From NCBI GenBank assembly GCA_017512285.1, contig JAFWGU010000015.1, positions 1 through 44,639 on the forward strand: 44,639 nt of DNA, written 5' to 3'. This DNA comes from Erysipelotrichaceae bacterium. GTDB lineage: Bacteria > Bacillota_I > Bacilli_A > Erysipelotrichales > Erysipelotrichaceae. How positions within the stretch are numbered: position 1 is the stretch's first letter; every line of letters starts with the position of its first letter. Positions 8,763 to 15,827 of the stretch are shown here, piece after piece. A model generated the notes under the pieces. It saw only the letters and a list, made by a program, of their open reading frames with translations. It ran no database searches and was not told where the DNA came from. A program made the translations under genes and the position numbers.

Positions 8763-10040
8763 TTACTTCTTGGCCTTTAATGAGTCTAATGCCTGACGCA
8801 TCTTCAGGTCATCTGAAAGATAGCTAGCTGGAACTAATTCCTTAATCCTGTCTACTTCCATGCCATATTCCTTTGCCATTGCTTCGTATTCATCGGCAAC
8901 ATCCTGTTCAGTTGGCTTGATGCCCATGTCATCTGCGATGGCTTCCAGAATCAGTCTGATTCTGACTTTCTTTTCTGCCTCTGGTCTTAACTGTTCCTTG
9001 AACTTTGGTTCGTCAAGTCCCATGATTCTGTAGTACATATCCATGTTCAGACCCTGCTGCTGGATACGGTTTACATACTGATCAAATGTCTGCTGTACTT
9101 CATCATTGATCATGACCTCAGGGATGTCGACCTGGCAGGTTTCACTTAAACCGTCTAATAAGTTGTTTGTAGCCTTTTCTTCAGCTTCAGCCTTGCGCTG
9201 TGTTCTTAACTGATCCTTTAAGAACTTCTCGAGTTCGGCTACTGTCTTGACTTCTTCATTGATCTTTGTCTCTACGACAAATTCATCTGTTAATTCAGGC
9301 AGTTTCTTTTCCTTGATTCCATCAACCTTTACATGGAATACGACTGGCTTGCCTGCGAGTTCCTTGACACCGTAGTTTTCCGGGAAGGTAACATTGATGT
9401 CCTTTTCCTCTTCGGTCTCCATGCCGATGATCTGTTCCTCAAAGCCAGGAATGAAGCTTCCTGAACCGATTTCCAGAGGATACTCCGTGCCCTTGCCGCC
9501 ATCAAACGGTACACCGTCAAGGAATCCTTCAAAGTCGATTACGGCGATGTTGCCGTTTTCAACTGTGCCTTCTTCCTTTAATACTTCTTCTGAATTGGCT
9601 GCGCGTAAGTTTTCGATTTCCTTGTCTACGTCCTTCTTCAGAACTGAAACCTTATCTTCCTTGTATTCAACAGCCTTATAATCACCTAAGGTTACCTGCG
9701 GATAAACTGTCAGTAAGAATACCAGCTTGGCTTCTTCTTCGCTGATGCCTTCAACATCAAGACCTGGACGGTCGATCAGACGGATGTCCGGATACTGTTC
9801 CAGTCCGTAGTTAAGAGCTTCCTGAGCTGCCTGGTCAATGGCTTCCATCCAGATTTCTCTCTGGCTTACGCTCTTTCTGACCAGATCCAACGGTGCCTTG
9901 CCCTTTCTGAAGCCTTTCAGCTGGACATTGTTGGCTACCTTCTTGAAGGCCTTCTCATTGGCCTTTTTCCACTCGTCACCATCAACGGTAACTCTTAATT
10001 CTGCCTTGCAGTTTTCCTTAAGTTCATATAATGCTTTCAT
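8763..10040 (-). CDS. tig: trigger factor
   Basis: A ribosome-bound chaperone with peptidyl-prolyl isomerase activity. The ribosome-binding signature is GFRKGKAP near residue 45. The FKBP-like PPIase domain spans about 150-240 (VIDFEGFLDGVPFDGG, LEIGSGSFIPGFEEQIIGM), and the rest is the helical chaperone body. The 425-residue length is typical. I chose ATG at 10040 (MKALYELKEN) because AAGGAG lies 7 nt before it; a longer reading from TTG at 10058 would place that ribosome site inside the coding region. Lon follows. The gene has its own promoter just upstream as well as the CIRCE-overlapped promoter one gene further up. Confidence 0.96.
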   Translation of the reverse strand: MKALYELKENCKAELRVTVDGDEWKKANEKAFKKVANNVQLKGFRKGKAPLDLVRKSVSQREIWMEAIDQAAQEALNYGLEQYPDIRLIDRPGLDVEGISEEEAKLVFLLTVYPQVTLGDYKAVEYKEDKVSVLKKDVDKEIENLRAANSEEVLKEEGTVENGNIAVIDFEGFLDGVPFDGGKGTEYPLEIGSGSFIPGFEEQIIGMETEEEKDINVTFPENYGVKELAGKPVVFHVKVDGIKEKKLPELTDEFVVETKINEEVKTVAELEKFLKDQLRTQRKAEAEEKATNNLLDGLSETCQVDIPEVMINDEVQQTFDQYVNRIQQQGLNMDMYYRIMGLDEPKFKEQLRPEAEKKVRIRLILEAIADDMGIKPTEQDVADEYEAMAKEYGMEVDRIKELVPASYLSDDLKMRQALDSLKAKK

Positions 10041-10066
10041 ATAATTTCTCCTTATCAATCCTGATT

Positions 10067-10096
10067 ATTATACATATAATTTCTTCTCAATTGCAA
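10067..10096 (-). promoter_or_regulatory. internal promoter of tig
   Basis: Minus strand TTGCAA (10091-10096), 18-nt spacer, TATAAT (10067-10072). The -35 starts right after the stop codon of the upstream unknown gene, so tig and lon can be expressed independently of it. Confidence 0.65.
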
Positions 10097-10097
10097 C

Positions 10098-10814
10098 TTA
10101 GATAATAATATCAACCAGGTTTTCCAGACTTATCTGCTGTGCCCTGGCAAACTGCCGGAACCCCTCTTCATCATCATAGGCCAGATATACATATCTGATC
10201 ACACTGTAGGCCAGATTCATACCGCTGACGGTGATCTTCTGCGGGTAGTTCAGACTTACGTACTGAACCAGAACCTGCTCACACTGTTTCAGAAAACTGG
10301 GGTTCTGAGATTCGAGAATTCTTACCATCACACCGTATGCCTCATTAACGGCTTCATCGGCAAACATGCCCTTCAGCTGTGAAGGAACGACGATCTGTCT
10401 TTTCCCCTGATGGTAATAACTCAGAGGTGTGCTTACCTGTTGCTTCTGGCAGGCCTCTATCAGCATGGAAACCACCAGCCTGTCGGCCATATCATCCAGC
10501 AGATATTCCTGAATGACATCCAGATAGTTTCTGATGTTGGAATTGTCCAGAGTTCTCAAGGCTCTGAACACAGCCTCCCCGCCCTTTTCAAGAGCCTTAC
10601 TGACTTCCTCAGGGCTCATGATCTTCATTTCCTTTTCCTTAGAAAGATAGGGTTTGAGTTCCTTTTTCAGTTCATTGAGTTCAGTCAGTACCTTTGAGGG
10701 AACATACGGCATGGACAGTTCCTCTTCGATCATGGCATTTGCCGAGTCATAATGACCCTGTTCCATGTTCTTCCTGATACCGGCTAACAGTTCATCATAA
10801 TAGTTATCAGGCAT
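10098..10814 (-). CDS. conserved helical (TPR-like) protein of unknown function
   Basis: A 238-residue soluble protein with no signal peptide or membrane segment. The composition is strongly helical, with short paired helices (YYDELLAGIRKNMEQGHYDSANAMIEEEL; YLDVIQEYLLDDMADRLVVSMLIEACQ) that suggest a TPR-like or DUF3196-like solenoid; the family name is from memory and uncertain. No catalytic motif is visible. It is the first gene of the operon with tig and lon, behind a CIRCE-overlapped consensus promoter, which suggests a part in protein folding or heat stress (inference from neighbours only). ATG at 10814 is preceded by GAGGGG. Confidence 0.7.
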   Translation of the reverse strand: MPDNYYDELLAGIRKNMEQGHYDSANAMIEEELSMPYVPSKVLTELNELKKELKPYLSKEKEMKIMSPEEVSKALEKGGEAVFRALRTLDNSNIRNYLDVIQEYLLDDMADRLVVSMLIEACQKQQVSTPLSYYHQGKRQIVVPSQLKGMFADEAVNEAYGVMVRILESQNPSFLKQCEQVLVQYVSLNYPQKITVSGMNLAYSVIRYVYLAYDDEEGFRQFARAQQISLENLVDIII

Positions 10815-10838
10815 GCTTTTTCCCCTCTCAGTAGTACT

Positions 10839-10867
10839 ATTATAGTTTAGCGTTTTAGCACTGTCAA
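10839..10867 (-). promoter_or_regulatory. consensus sigma-A promoter of the tig-lon operon
   Basis: Minus strand TTGACA (10862-10867), exactly 17 nt, TATAAT (10839-10844): a perfect housekeeping promoter. Its -35 box lies inside the CIRCE-like inverted repeat, so repressor binding there would block RNA polymerase. A promoter this strong usually needs a repressor. Confidence 0.9.
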
Positions 10868-10881
10868 CCTTTAAGTGCTAA
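10855..10881. promoter_or_regulatory. CIRCE-like HrcA operator
   Basis: The plus strand reads TTAGCACTG-N9-AAGTGCTAA. The CIRCE consensus is TTAGCACTC-N9-GAGTGCTAA, so this is an 8+8 perfect match with the correct 9-nt gap; only the innermost base of each half differs. HrcA binds CIRCE to repress groE and dnaK operons. Here it overlaps the -35 of the operon containing tig and lon and ends 6 nt before the -35 of the divergent DUF4230 gene, so it could affect both. Confidence 0.85.
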
Positions 10882-10887
10882 TTGTGA

Positions 10888-10916
10888 TTGCAATTTCCTT
10901 TTCTATGTATTATATT
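10888..10916 (+). promoter_or_regulatory. promoter of the DUF4230 gene
   Basis: TTGCAA (10888-10893), 17-nt spacer, TATATT (10911-10916). Transcription would begin around 10923, leaving a short leader that holds the GGTGATG ribosome site. Confidence 0.6.
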
Positions 10917-10933
10917 TTATCTGGGTGATGAAA

Positions 10934-11512
10934 ATGAAAAACAAGATTATCTTAGTATTATGCGCCATCGTCCTTGCCTTGGGGTGCTTCATCGGCGGTA
11001 ATTACTTTGCCGAGAAGAGAAACGAATACACCCTGGACAGCGCTTCCATCGAAGCCTCGTTCTCTGACATTCAGGAACTGGCTACCATTGAATATGCCTA
11101 CACAAACATGGGCAAGTTTGAAAGTTCAAAACAGTGGCAGGGCATCAAGATCCCCTTCACTACCAGCAAGTACATCATTACATATGACGGTGTGATCAAG
11201 GCCGGTTACGACCTTTCCAAGGTAAAGGCTGAGGTTAACGGCACTAACGTTACCGTAACGCTGCCTGAGCCCAAGATCCTTTCTCATACCATTGATTATG
11301 ATTCATTACAGATCATGGATGAGCAATACAGCATCTTCAATCCGGTTGAGATAACCGACTACAACAGCTTCTATGCTGAACAGTCAGCGCTCATGGAACA
11401 GAAGGCCATTGACAAGGGACTGTACGAAAAGACCGAGACCAACGGCAAGGCCATGATCGAATCGATGATCAAGGGACTGACAACGGAAGAAATTACCGTA
11501 ACATTCAAATAA
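10934..11512 (+). CDS. DUF4230-like single-pass membrane protein
   Basis: A 192-residue protein with a short basic N-terminus and one hydrophobic segment (about 5-22), then an extracytoplasmic domain. The pattern FSDIQELATIEYAYTNMGKF, then YDGVIKAGYDLSKVKAEVNGTNVTVTLPEPKIL, matches my memory of DUF4230 proteins; their function is unknown. I chose ATG at 10934: the ribosome-site variant GGTGATG (10924-10930) lies at the right distance for it, while GTG at 10925 and ATG at 10928 fall inside that site. It is divergent from the tig operon across the CIRCE-like site and ends in its own terminator. Confidence 0.75.
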   Translation: MKNKIILVLCAIVLALGCFIGGNYFAEKRNEYTLDSASIEASFSDIQELATIEYAYTNMGKFESSKQWQGIKIPFTTSKYIITYDGVIKAGYDLSKVKAEVNGTNVTVTLPEPKILSHTIDYDSLQIMDEQYSIFNPVEITDYNSFYAEQSALMEQKAIDKGLYEKTETNGKAMIESMIKGLTTEEITVTFK

Positions 11513-11518
11513 TTAATC

Positions 11519-11543
11519 TAAGGCACCGTCAGGGTGCCTTTTT
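11519..11543 (+). terminator. intrinsic terminator of the DUF4230 gene
   Basis: AAGGCACC-GTCA-GGGTGCCTT followed by TTTG, 7 nt after the stop codon. It faces the tRNA terminator on the other strand. Confidence 0.8.
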
Positions 11544-11550
11544 GTTCGCA

Positions 11551-11577
11551 AAAAAAGACTGCATTTCTGCAGCCTGT
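11551..11577 (-). terminator. intrinsic terminator of the tRNA-Arg gene
   Basis: Minus strand AGGCTGCA-GAA-TGCAGTCT followed by TTTTTT, about 10 nt after the tRNA 3' CCA. Confidence 0.75.
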
Positions 11578-11586
11578 TTTTACAAA

Positions 11587-11663
11587 TGGCGTCCTCGAGG
11601 CGACTCGAACGCCTGACCGTACGCTTAGAAGGCGTATGCTCTATCCAACTGAGCTACGAAGAC
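11587..11663 (-). tRNA. tRNA-Arg (anticodon UCU)
   Basis: The full cloverleaf can be drawn on the minus strand. The acceptor stem is GTCTTCG/CGAGGAC with one G-U pair. The D arm is GCTC-AGTTGGATA-GAGC. The anticodon arm is TACGC-CTTCTAA-GCGTA with anticodon TCT. The T arm is AGGCG-TTCGAGT-CGCCT. The discriminator is G and the 3' CCA is encoded. It reads AGA (and AGG) codons. It is a single tRNA with its own promoter and terminator. Confidence 0.96.
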
Positions 11664-11682
11664 ATTTGCTCATTGCCTTATT

Positions 11683-11710
11683 ATTCTAGCAAACCTTCCA
11701 TAAAAATCAA
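11683..11710 (-). promoter_or_regulatory. promoter of the tRNA-Arg gene
   Basis: Minus strand TTGATT (11705-11710), 16-nt spacer, TAGAAT (11683-11688), about 20 nt before the tRNA 5' end. Confidence 0.65.
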
Positions 11711-11723
11711 GTCTTAAACATAA

Positions 11724-11747
11724 AAAGAGTGAATTCTCATTCACTCT
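11724..11747 (-). terminator. intrinsic terminator overlapping the typA stop codon
   Basis: Minus strand AGAGTGAAT-GAGA-ATTCACTCT followed by TTTTATG. The 5' arm of the stem contains the last sense codons and the stop codon of typA, so the hairpin and the terminating ribosome must share the same RNA. Confidence 0.8.
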
Positions 11748-13569
11748 CTTCCAGTTTCTTCTTTTCTCTGAAGGCATTTCTACGATCCATTGATGTAAGA
11801 TAACGCTTACGCAGTCTGATCGCATCCGGTGTTACCTCTACCAGTTCATCGTCATCGATGAATTCCAGAGCATATTCCAGAGTCAGCTGGATCGGGGTGA
11901 CCAGTTTCATGGCCTCGTCCCTGCCCTCGCTTCTGACTGCGGTAGCTTTCTTGTTCTTGGTCGGATTGACTTCCATGTCCATATCCTTGGAACATACGCC
12001 GACGATCATTCCCTCATAAACCTCAGTCTGCGGGCCGATGAAGAACTGACCTCTTTCCTGCAGGTTCCAGATCGAATAGGTCATGGCTACGCCATTGGCA
12101 TTTGAAATCATGACACCGTTTCCTCTGGTATTGATCTCACCCATGTACGGCATGTAGTCTTCAAAGTTACGTACCAGTATGCCCTCGCCTCTGGTCATGT
12201 TGATGAACTCACTTCTGAAACCGATCAGGCCTCTGGTTGATACCAAAAACTCGATGTTTACATAGTTGTTTCTTTCCGTGATGTTGACCATCTGGCCGTT
12301 ACGCATGTTCAGTCTGTTAATGACTGCGCCTTCGTACTGCTTAGGTACTTCACAGATTACTCTTTCAACAGGTTCGTATCTTCTGCCGTCGATGTACTTG
12401 TAGATTACCTGCGGCTTGCCGACGCCCAATTCATAGCCTTCACGTCTCATGTTCTCAATGAGAATGGTCAGACCGAGTTCGCCTCTTCCTGAAACCTTGA
12501 AGGTATCAGTGGTATCCGTTGGTTCAACTCTTAAGCCGACGTTTACTTCAAGCTCCCTTTCCAGTCTTTCCTTCAGGTTACGGCTGGTTACGTACTTGCC
12601 GCTTCTGCCGGCAAACGGTGAGGTATTTACCATGAAGTTCATGGACAGTGTCGGTTCATCAATGTGGATCGGCGGTAACGGATCAATGAATTCCCTGTCG
12701 CAGACGGTTTCACCGATGGAAATGTCCGGGATGCCGGCGATGATTACGATGTCACCGCTTCTGGCTTCATTGACAGGCTTACGCTTGATGCCTTCATAAA
12801 TGAACAGCTTGGTAATGGTACATCTCTGCTGGGAACCGTCATTCTTGCACAGAACGACCTGTTCACCGGTCTTAAGTGTTCCCTTATATACACGGCCGAT
12901 GCCTAATCTGCCGATGTATTCATCATATGCCAGGTTGCTGACCTGCATCTGTAAAGGCTCATCATCCAGATCCGGATATGGCTTTACATAGTTTATGATC
13001 GTTTCAAACAGCGGCTTGATGCCGTCATCAGGATCATCTTCGTGATACTTGACGATACCGTCCTTGGCAATACCGTAGAGTATCGGGAAGTTGATCTGCT
13101 CATCATTGGCATCAAGGTCAAAGAACAGCTCATATACCAGGTCGATTACTTCCTGGCTTCTGGCATCCTTCTTATCGATCTTGTTGATCAGCAGAATAGG
13201 TCTTAAGCCCAGTTCAAGAGACTTCTGTAATACGAATCTTGTCTGCGGCATCGGTCCTTCCGAAGAGTCAACCAATAATATTACCGTATCTACCGTCTTG
13301 ATGATACGTTCAACTTCACTTGAGAAATCAGCGTGCCCTGGAGTGTCAACGATGTTTATCTTGTAATCCTTGTAGAATACTGAACAGTTCTTGGAATAAA
13401 TCGTAATGCCTCTTTCTCTCTCCAAATCATTGGAATCCATGATCAGTTCGCCGACTTCTTCATTTGGCTTGAAGACTCCGGACTGGTTGAGGAAAGCATC
13501 GACAAGAGTCGACTTACCGGCATCTACGTGAGCTATGACAGCAATGTTAATAATTTTCTGCTTACTCAT
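11737..13569 (-). CDS. typA: ribosome-associated GTPase TypA/BipA
   Basis: A translational GTPase that binds the ribosome and helps 50S assembly and growth at low temperature or under stress. The 610-residue length is typical. G1 is AHVDAGKST (about 14-22), the switch II region is DTPGHADF, and G4 is NKIDKKDA. EF-G-like domains II, III and V follow, then the BipA-specific C-terminal domain (GQFFIGPQTEVYEGMIVG; KNKKATAVRSEGRDEAMKL). ATG at 13569 follows AAAGGAG. A TATAAT -10 lies at 13602-13607 with only a weak -35. The gene ends inside its own terminator. Confidence 0.97.
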   Translation of the reverse strand: MSKQKIINIAVIAHVDAGKSTLVDAFLNQSGVFKPNEEVGELIMDSNDLERERGITIYSKNCSVFYKDYKINIVDTPGHADFSSEVERIIKTVDTVILLVDSSEGPMPQTRFVLQKSLELGLRPILLINKIDKKDARSQEVIDLVYELFFDLDANDEQINFPILYGIAKDGIVKYHEDDPDDGIKPLFETIINYVKPYPDLDDEPLQMQVSNLAYDEYIGRLGIGRVYKGTLKTGEQVVLCKNDGSQQRCTITKLFIYEGIKRKPVNEARSGDIVIIAGIPDISIGETVCDREFIDPLPPIHIDEPTLSMNFMVNTSPFAGRSGKYVTSRNLKERLERELEVNVGLRVEPTDTTDTFKVSGRGELGLTILIENMRREGYELGVGKPQVIYKYIDGRRYEPVERVICEVPKQYEGAVINRLNMRNGQMVNITERNNYVNIEFLVSTRGLIGFRSEFINMTRGEGILVRNFEDYMPYMGEINTRGNGVMISNANGVAMTYSIWNLQERGQFFIGPQTEVYEGMIVGVCSKDMDMEVNPTKNKKATAVRSEGRDEAMKLVTPIQLTLEYALEFIDDDELVEVTPDAIRLRKRYLTSMDRRNAFREKKKLEESE

Positions 13570-13616
13570 TTACTGCACTCCTTTCACTACACAACTGAAG
13601 TATTATAGCACTGTTT

Positions 13617-14081
13617 CTATATTTTTTTAAGATTTTTTCTGGTTACCGTGTAATTACCGTCATCATCAATGTCAATTACCAGATATCCTATCGGCGTACC
13701 GTCCCTGTTAAAGGACAGTGAACCCGGATTAAGGATCCTTATGCCATCAACCGTCTCGTCACTCTGACGGTGGGTATGACCGTGCACTACGATCTGACAG
13801 CCCTTTTCCTTTGCCCATTTGGCAAGGGTCTTTTCACGGTCGTAGATCCTGTCGCCATGGGTCATGTAGATCTTGATCTTGCCGCAGTCGACTATTGCGT
13901 ACTTTGGCATGTCAAAGTCATAGTCGCAGTTGCCCATGACAAAGACGACATCAGGAAAATACATGGTGCTGCTGCATAAGTCACCGCAATGCAGATAACG
14001 GTAGGCATGCGGTTCGTAATCTAAAATGTCCTGGATATACTCATTGTGACCATGAGAATCGCTCATAACTACTATTTTCAT
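13617..14081 (-). CDS. YfcE/MJ0936-type metallophosphoesterase
   Basis: A 154-residue calcineurin-like phosphodiesterase. Metal-binding motifs in order: MSDSHGHN (Asp8, His10), HCGDLC, VMGNCD, THGD and VHGHTHRQ. Members hydrolyse phosphodiester substrates of unclear identity in vivo; annotated yfcE in many genomes. I chose ATG at 14081 (MKIVVMSDSHG), because family members start right at this strand. The longer reading from TTG at 14117 would begin on the -35 box of the promoter. There is no ribosome site before 14081 and the -10 ends 7 nt upstream, so a leaderless mRNA is predicted. Confidence 0.88.
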   Translation of the reverse strand: MKIVVMSDSHGHNEYIQDILDYEPHAYRYLHCGDLCSSTMYFPDVVFVMGNCDYDFDMPKYAIVDCGKIKIYMTHGDRIYDREKTLAKWAKEKGCQIVVHGHTHRQSDETVDGIRILNPGSLSFNRDGTPIGYLVIDIDDDGNYTVTRKNLKKI

Positions 14082-14088
14082 ATATGAA

Positions 14089-14117
14089 AGTATAATTAAA
14101 TCCCTGTTTTTCTTCAA
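14089..14117 (-). promoter_or_regulatory. promoter giving a predicted leaderless mRNA for the YfcE-type gene
   Basis: Minus strand TTGAAG (14112-14117), 17-nt spacer, TATACT (14089-14094). Only 7 nt separate the -10 from the ATG at 14081, so transcription should start at or within a base or two of the start codon. Confidence 0.68.
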
Positions 14118-14127
14118 TATTCAGGCA

Positions 14128-14155
14128 CAAAAAAAGCCGGAGTGCATCCGGCTTT
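14128..14155 (-). terminator. intrinsic terminator of the DUF937/4-TM operon
   Basis: Minus strand AAAGCCGGA-TGCAC-TCCGGCTTT followed by TTTT. It is strong and ends the two-gene operon starting at 15724. Confidence 0.88.
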
Positions 14156-14173
14156 GAATACATAAATAATTAC

Positions 14174-14875
14174 TTACTGTTCTACGCAGAAGTCACATGG
14201 GTCATGTCTGCCAGCTTCCAGTGCTTCTTCGATCGTGCCAACGTAGATGTTGCTTGAATTCTTCAGAGCACGGCAATCCGGATCAAGGTGATATGACTTG
14301 CCGAACGGTGTGTAGTATACCTGCTCACCCTGTAAGGCCTGAGCTGTAGCGTTGTATTCTTCTTCGCTGATCGGGTTCCAGTCAATTGACAAGGCACCGG
14401 CTAAAATCAGGGCTACTGCAGCGACAGGTACCAGGATCTTCTTGGTCTTCTTGTCCAGGTCCTTGTTTGTCAGTAATACGATTACGATTGGTACGAATGC
14501 CAGGATCGAAACGATCAGGCCCATCTGGTTCTGCAGGAAGAACTTCAGTGAATTCTGATCGCTTGCCGGATCAACGTCATTGGCTCTCTTCCAGAACTGT
14601 GAACCTACGATTACGAAGATGAGGTCCAGTACCAGTAAGCCGATCTGAACATACAGCTGGTAGTTCTTGACGAAGATCGTCTTGTTCAGAGTGAGGAAGA
14701 AACATACCTCACAGGCAATTGCCAGTACCCAGAAGATGATGGCTGCGATTCTCTTGCCTGTTGCTCTTTCATGTCTGGCTTCCTTGGTATATGAAGCCTT
14801 TGGTTCTGCTGCCTTGACAGTCTTGACTGTGTCTCCTGAATTAGCTTTTACAAACTTTCTTTCCTTTACTGCCAT
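14174..14875 (-). CDS. four-TM protein with C-terminal Cys/His domain, unknown function
   Basis: A 233-residue protein not assignable to a named family. It has a basic N-terminal tail (1-40), then four hydrophobic segments near residues 44-66, 74-94, 117-136 and 144-163. The C-terminal domain has YYTPFGKSYHLDPDCRALK, then DPCDFC at the end: a His-x4-Cys plus Cys-x2-Cys arrangement seen in small domains appended to many Firmicute membrane proteins, probably binding a metal (inference). With an even number of helices and a basic N-terminus the tail should be cytoplasmic. AAAGGTTGATC precedes the ATG. It is 16 nt downstream of the DUF937-like gene and shares its promoter. Confidence 0.75.
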   Translation of the reverse strand: MAVKERKFVKANSGDTVKTVKAAEPKASYTKEARHERATGKRIAAIIFWVLAIACEVCFFLTLNKTIFVKNYQLYVQIGLLVLDLIFVIVGSQFWKRANDVDPASDQNSLKFFLQNQMGLIVSILAFVPIVIVLLTNKDLDKKTKKILVPVAAVALILAGALSIDWNPISEEEYNATAQALQGEQVYYTPFGKSYHLDPDCRALKNSSNIYVGTIEEALEAGRHDPCDFCVEQ

Positions 14876-14890
14876 TTGAGATCAACCTTT

Positions 14891-15724
14891 CTATTTCTTA
14901 ACAGCGTTCATCAATCCGAGGATGTCTCCCAGATCAAGTCCGTCTGACAGGTCTACGCCGTTATTCTTCTTTTTCTTGTTGCTGGTATTGGTTGAAGTAG
15001 CACCGCCTACCAGTCCGAGAATGTCACCGAGGTCAAGACCGTCTGACAGGTCTACACCGCTGGTTGGTTTCTTCTTGTTTGATGTGTTTGTTGAGGTAAG
15101 TCCTGTTAACAAGCCCAGGATGTCACCTACGTTTGATCCGCCTGACAGTGCGGTCTGGTTGTTGGTTGACTGGCTCTGTGACAGGCCGCCCATTAATGCC
15201 ATGATGTCCTTCATGTCAAGACCATCTGACAGATCAACTCCGCTTGTCGGCTTGGCAGCTGTCTGCTGAGCACCCAGTGTTGAAAGCAGTGACTGTTGCT
15301 GGTTCTGAGTCTGTTTCTTCTTGGCACCTAAGAACATCTTGACAAGTGCCGTTACGATCAATGGAGCAACCATTGTCAGGATGCTGTTGACCTTCTTGTT
15401 TGAAACACCGGTATTGTTAGATACTGTTGAAACAAGGTTATTGGTGTTGTTTGAACCGCCCATGATCGTGCTTAACAGATTTGCACCAAGAGCCTGATTC
15501 TGTGCAGGCTGGCTTGTTGGTGTTACGTGTGATACAAGATTCATCAGATCATTTGATGTCTGCTGATTTCCGGCAGTCTGTGAAAGTGATGAAACAAGTG
15601 TCGGTAATGCGTTTGAAACTACCTGGGTAGCCTCCTGTGTCGTAACACCTGATGACTGTGCTACTGAACTTACTGTATCAGGCTTCAGTACCTGATTAAC
15701 TAATAAACCTAAAATCTGATCCAT
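14891..15724 (-). CDS. DUF937-like protein with C-terminal GVDLSDGLD repeats
   Basis: A 277-residue protein. The N-terminal 140 residues (MDQILGLLVNQVLKPDTVSS, NALPTLVSSLSQT, VNSILTMVAPLIVTALVKMFLG) resemble DUF937, a helical domain of unknown function. The C-terminal half is low-complexity Q/N/S/T linker with three copies of GVDLSDGLD[LM]xDI[LM]xL, near residues 174-190, 229-245 and 257-273, plus a decayed fourth (GGSNVGDILGLL, near 205-216) without the DLSDGLD part. No signal peptide is seen; one hydrophobic helix lies near residues 115-133. ATG at 15724 follows GAAGAGGG. First gene of a two-gene operon. A similar motif ends the zinc-ribbon protein at 24690-25892. Confidence 0.72.
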   Translation of the reverse strand: MDQILGLLVNQVLKPDTVSSVAQSSGVTTQEATQVVSNALPTLVSSLSQTAGNQQTSNDLMNLVSHVTPTSQPAQNQALGANLLSTIMGGSNNTNNLVSTVSNNTGVSNKKVNSILTMVAPLIVTALVKMFLGAKKKQTQNQQQSLLSTLGAQQTAAKPTSGVDLSDGLDMKDIMALMGGLSQSQSTNNQTALSGGSNVGDILGLLTGLTSTNTSNKKKPTSGVDLSDGLDLGDILGLVGGATSTNTSNKKKKNNGVDLSDGLDLGDILGLMNAVKK

Positions 15725-15756
15725 ATTATACCCTCTTCCTTTTTTACTATATTAGT

Positions 15757-15785
15757 ATTATATCACGCATGAATTCAGAATTAAA
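15757..15785 (-). promoter_or_regulatory. promoter of the DUF937/4-TM operon
   Basis: Minus strand TTTAAT (15780-15785), 17-nt spacer, TATAAT (15757-15762). The -10 is perfect and the -35 is weak. Confidence 0.55.
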
Positions 15786-15799
15786 ATATGTCTCTGCAA

Positions 15800-15824
15800 A
15801 TAAAAGCGGGTCCTGACCCCGCCT
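15800..15824 (-). terminator. intrinsic terminator of the MATE gene
   Basis: Minus strand GGCGGGGTC-AG-GACCCGC followed by TTTTATTT, just after the MATE stop. Confidence 0.75.
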
Positions 15825-15827
15825 GTT

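Noticed and set aside
14922-15269. DNA repeats that look like a short tandem array
   Set aside because: They are the codons of the GVDLSDGLD protein repeats; the units are in frame and unevenly spaced, so not a CRISPR or satellite.
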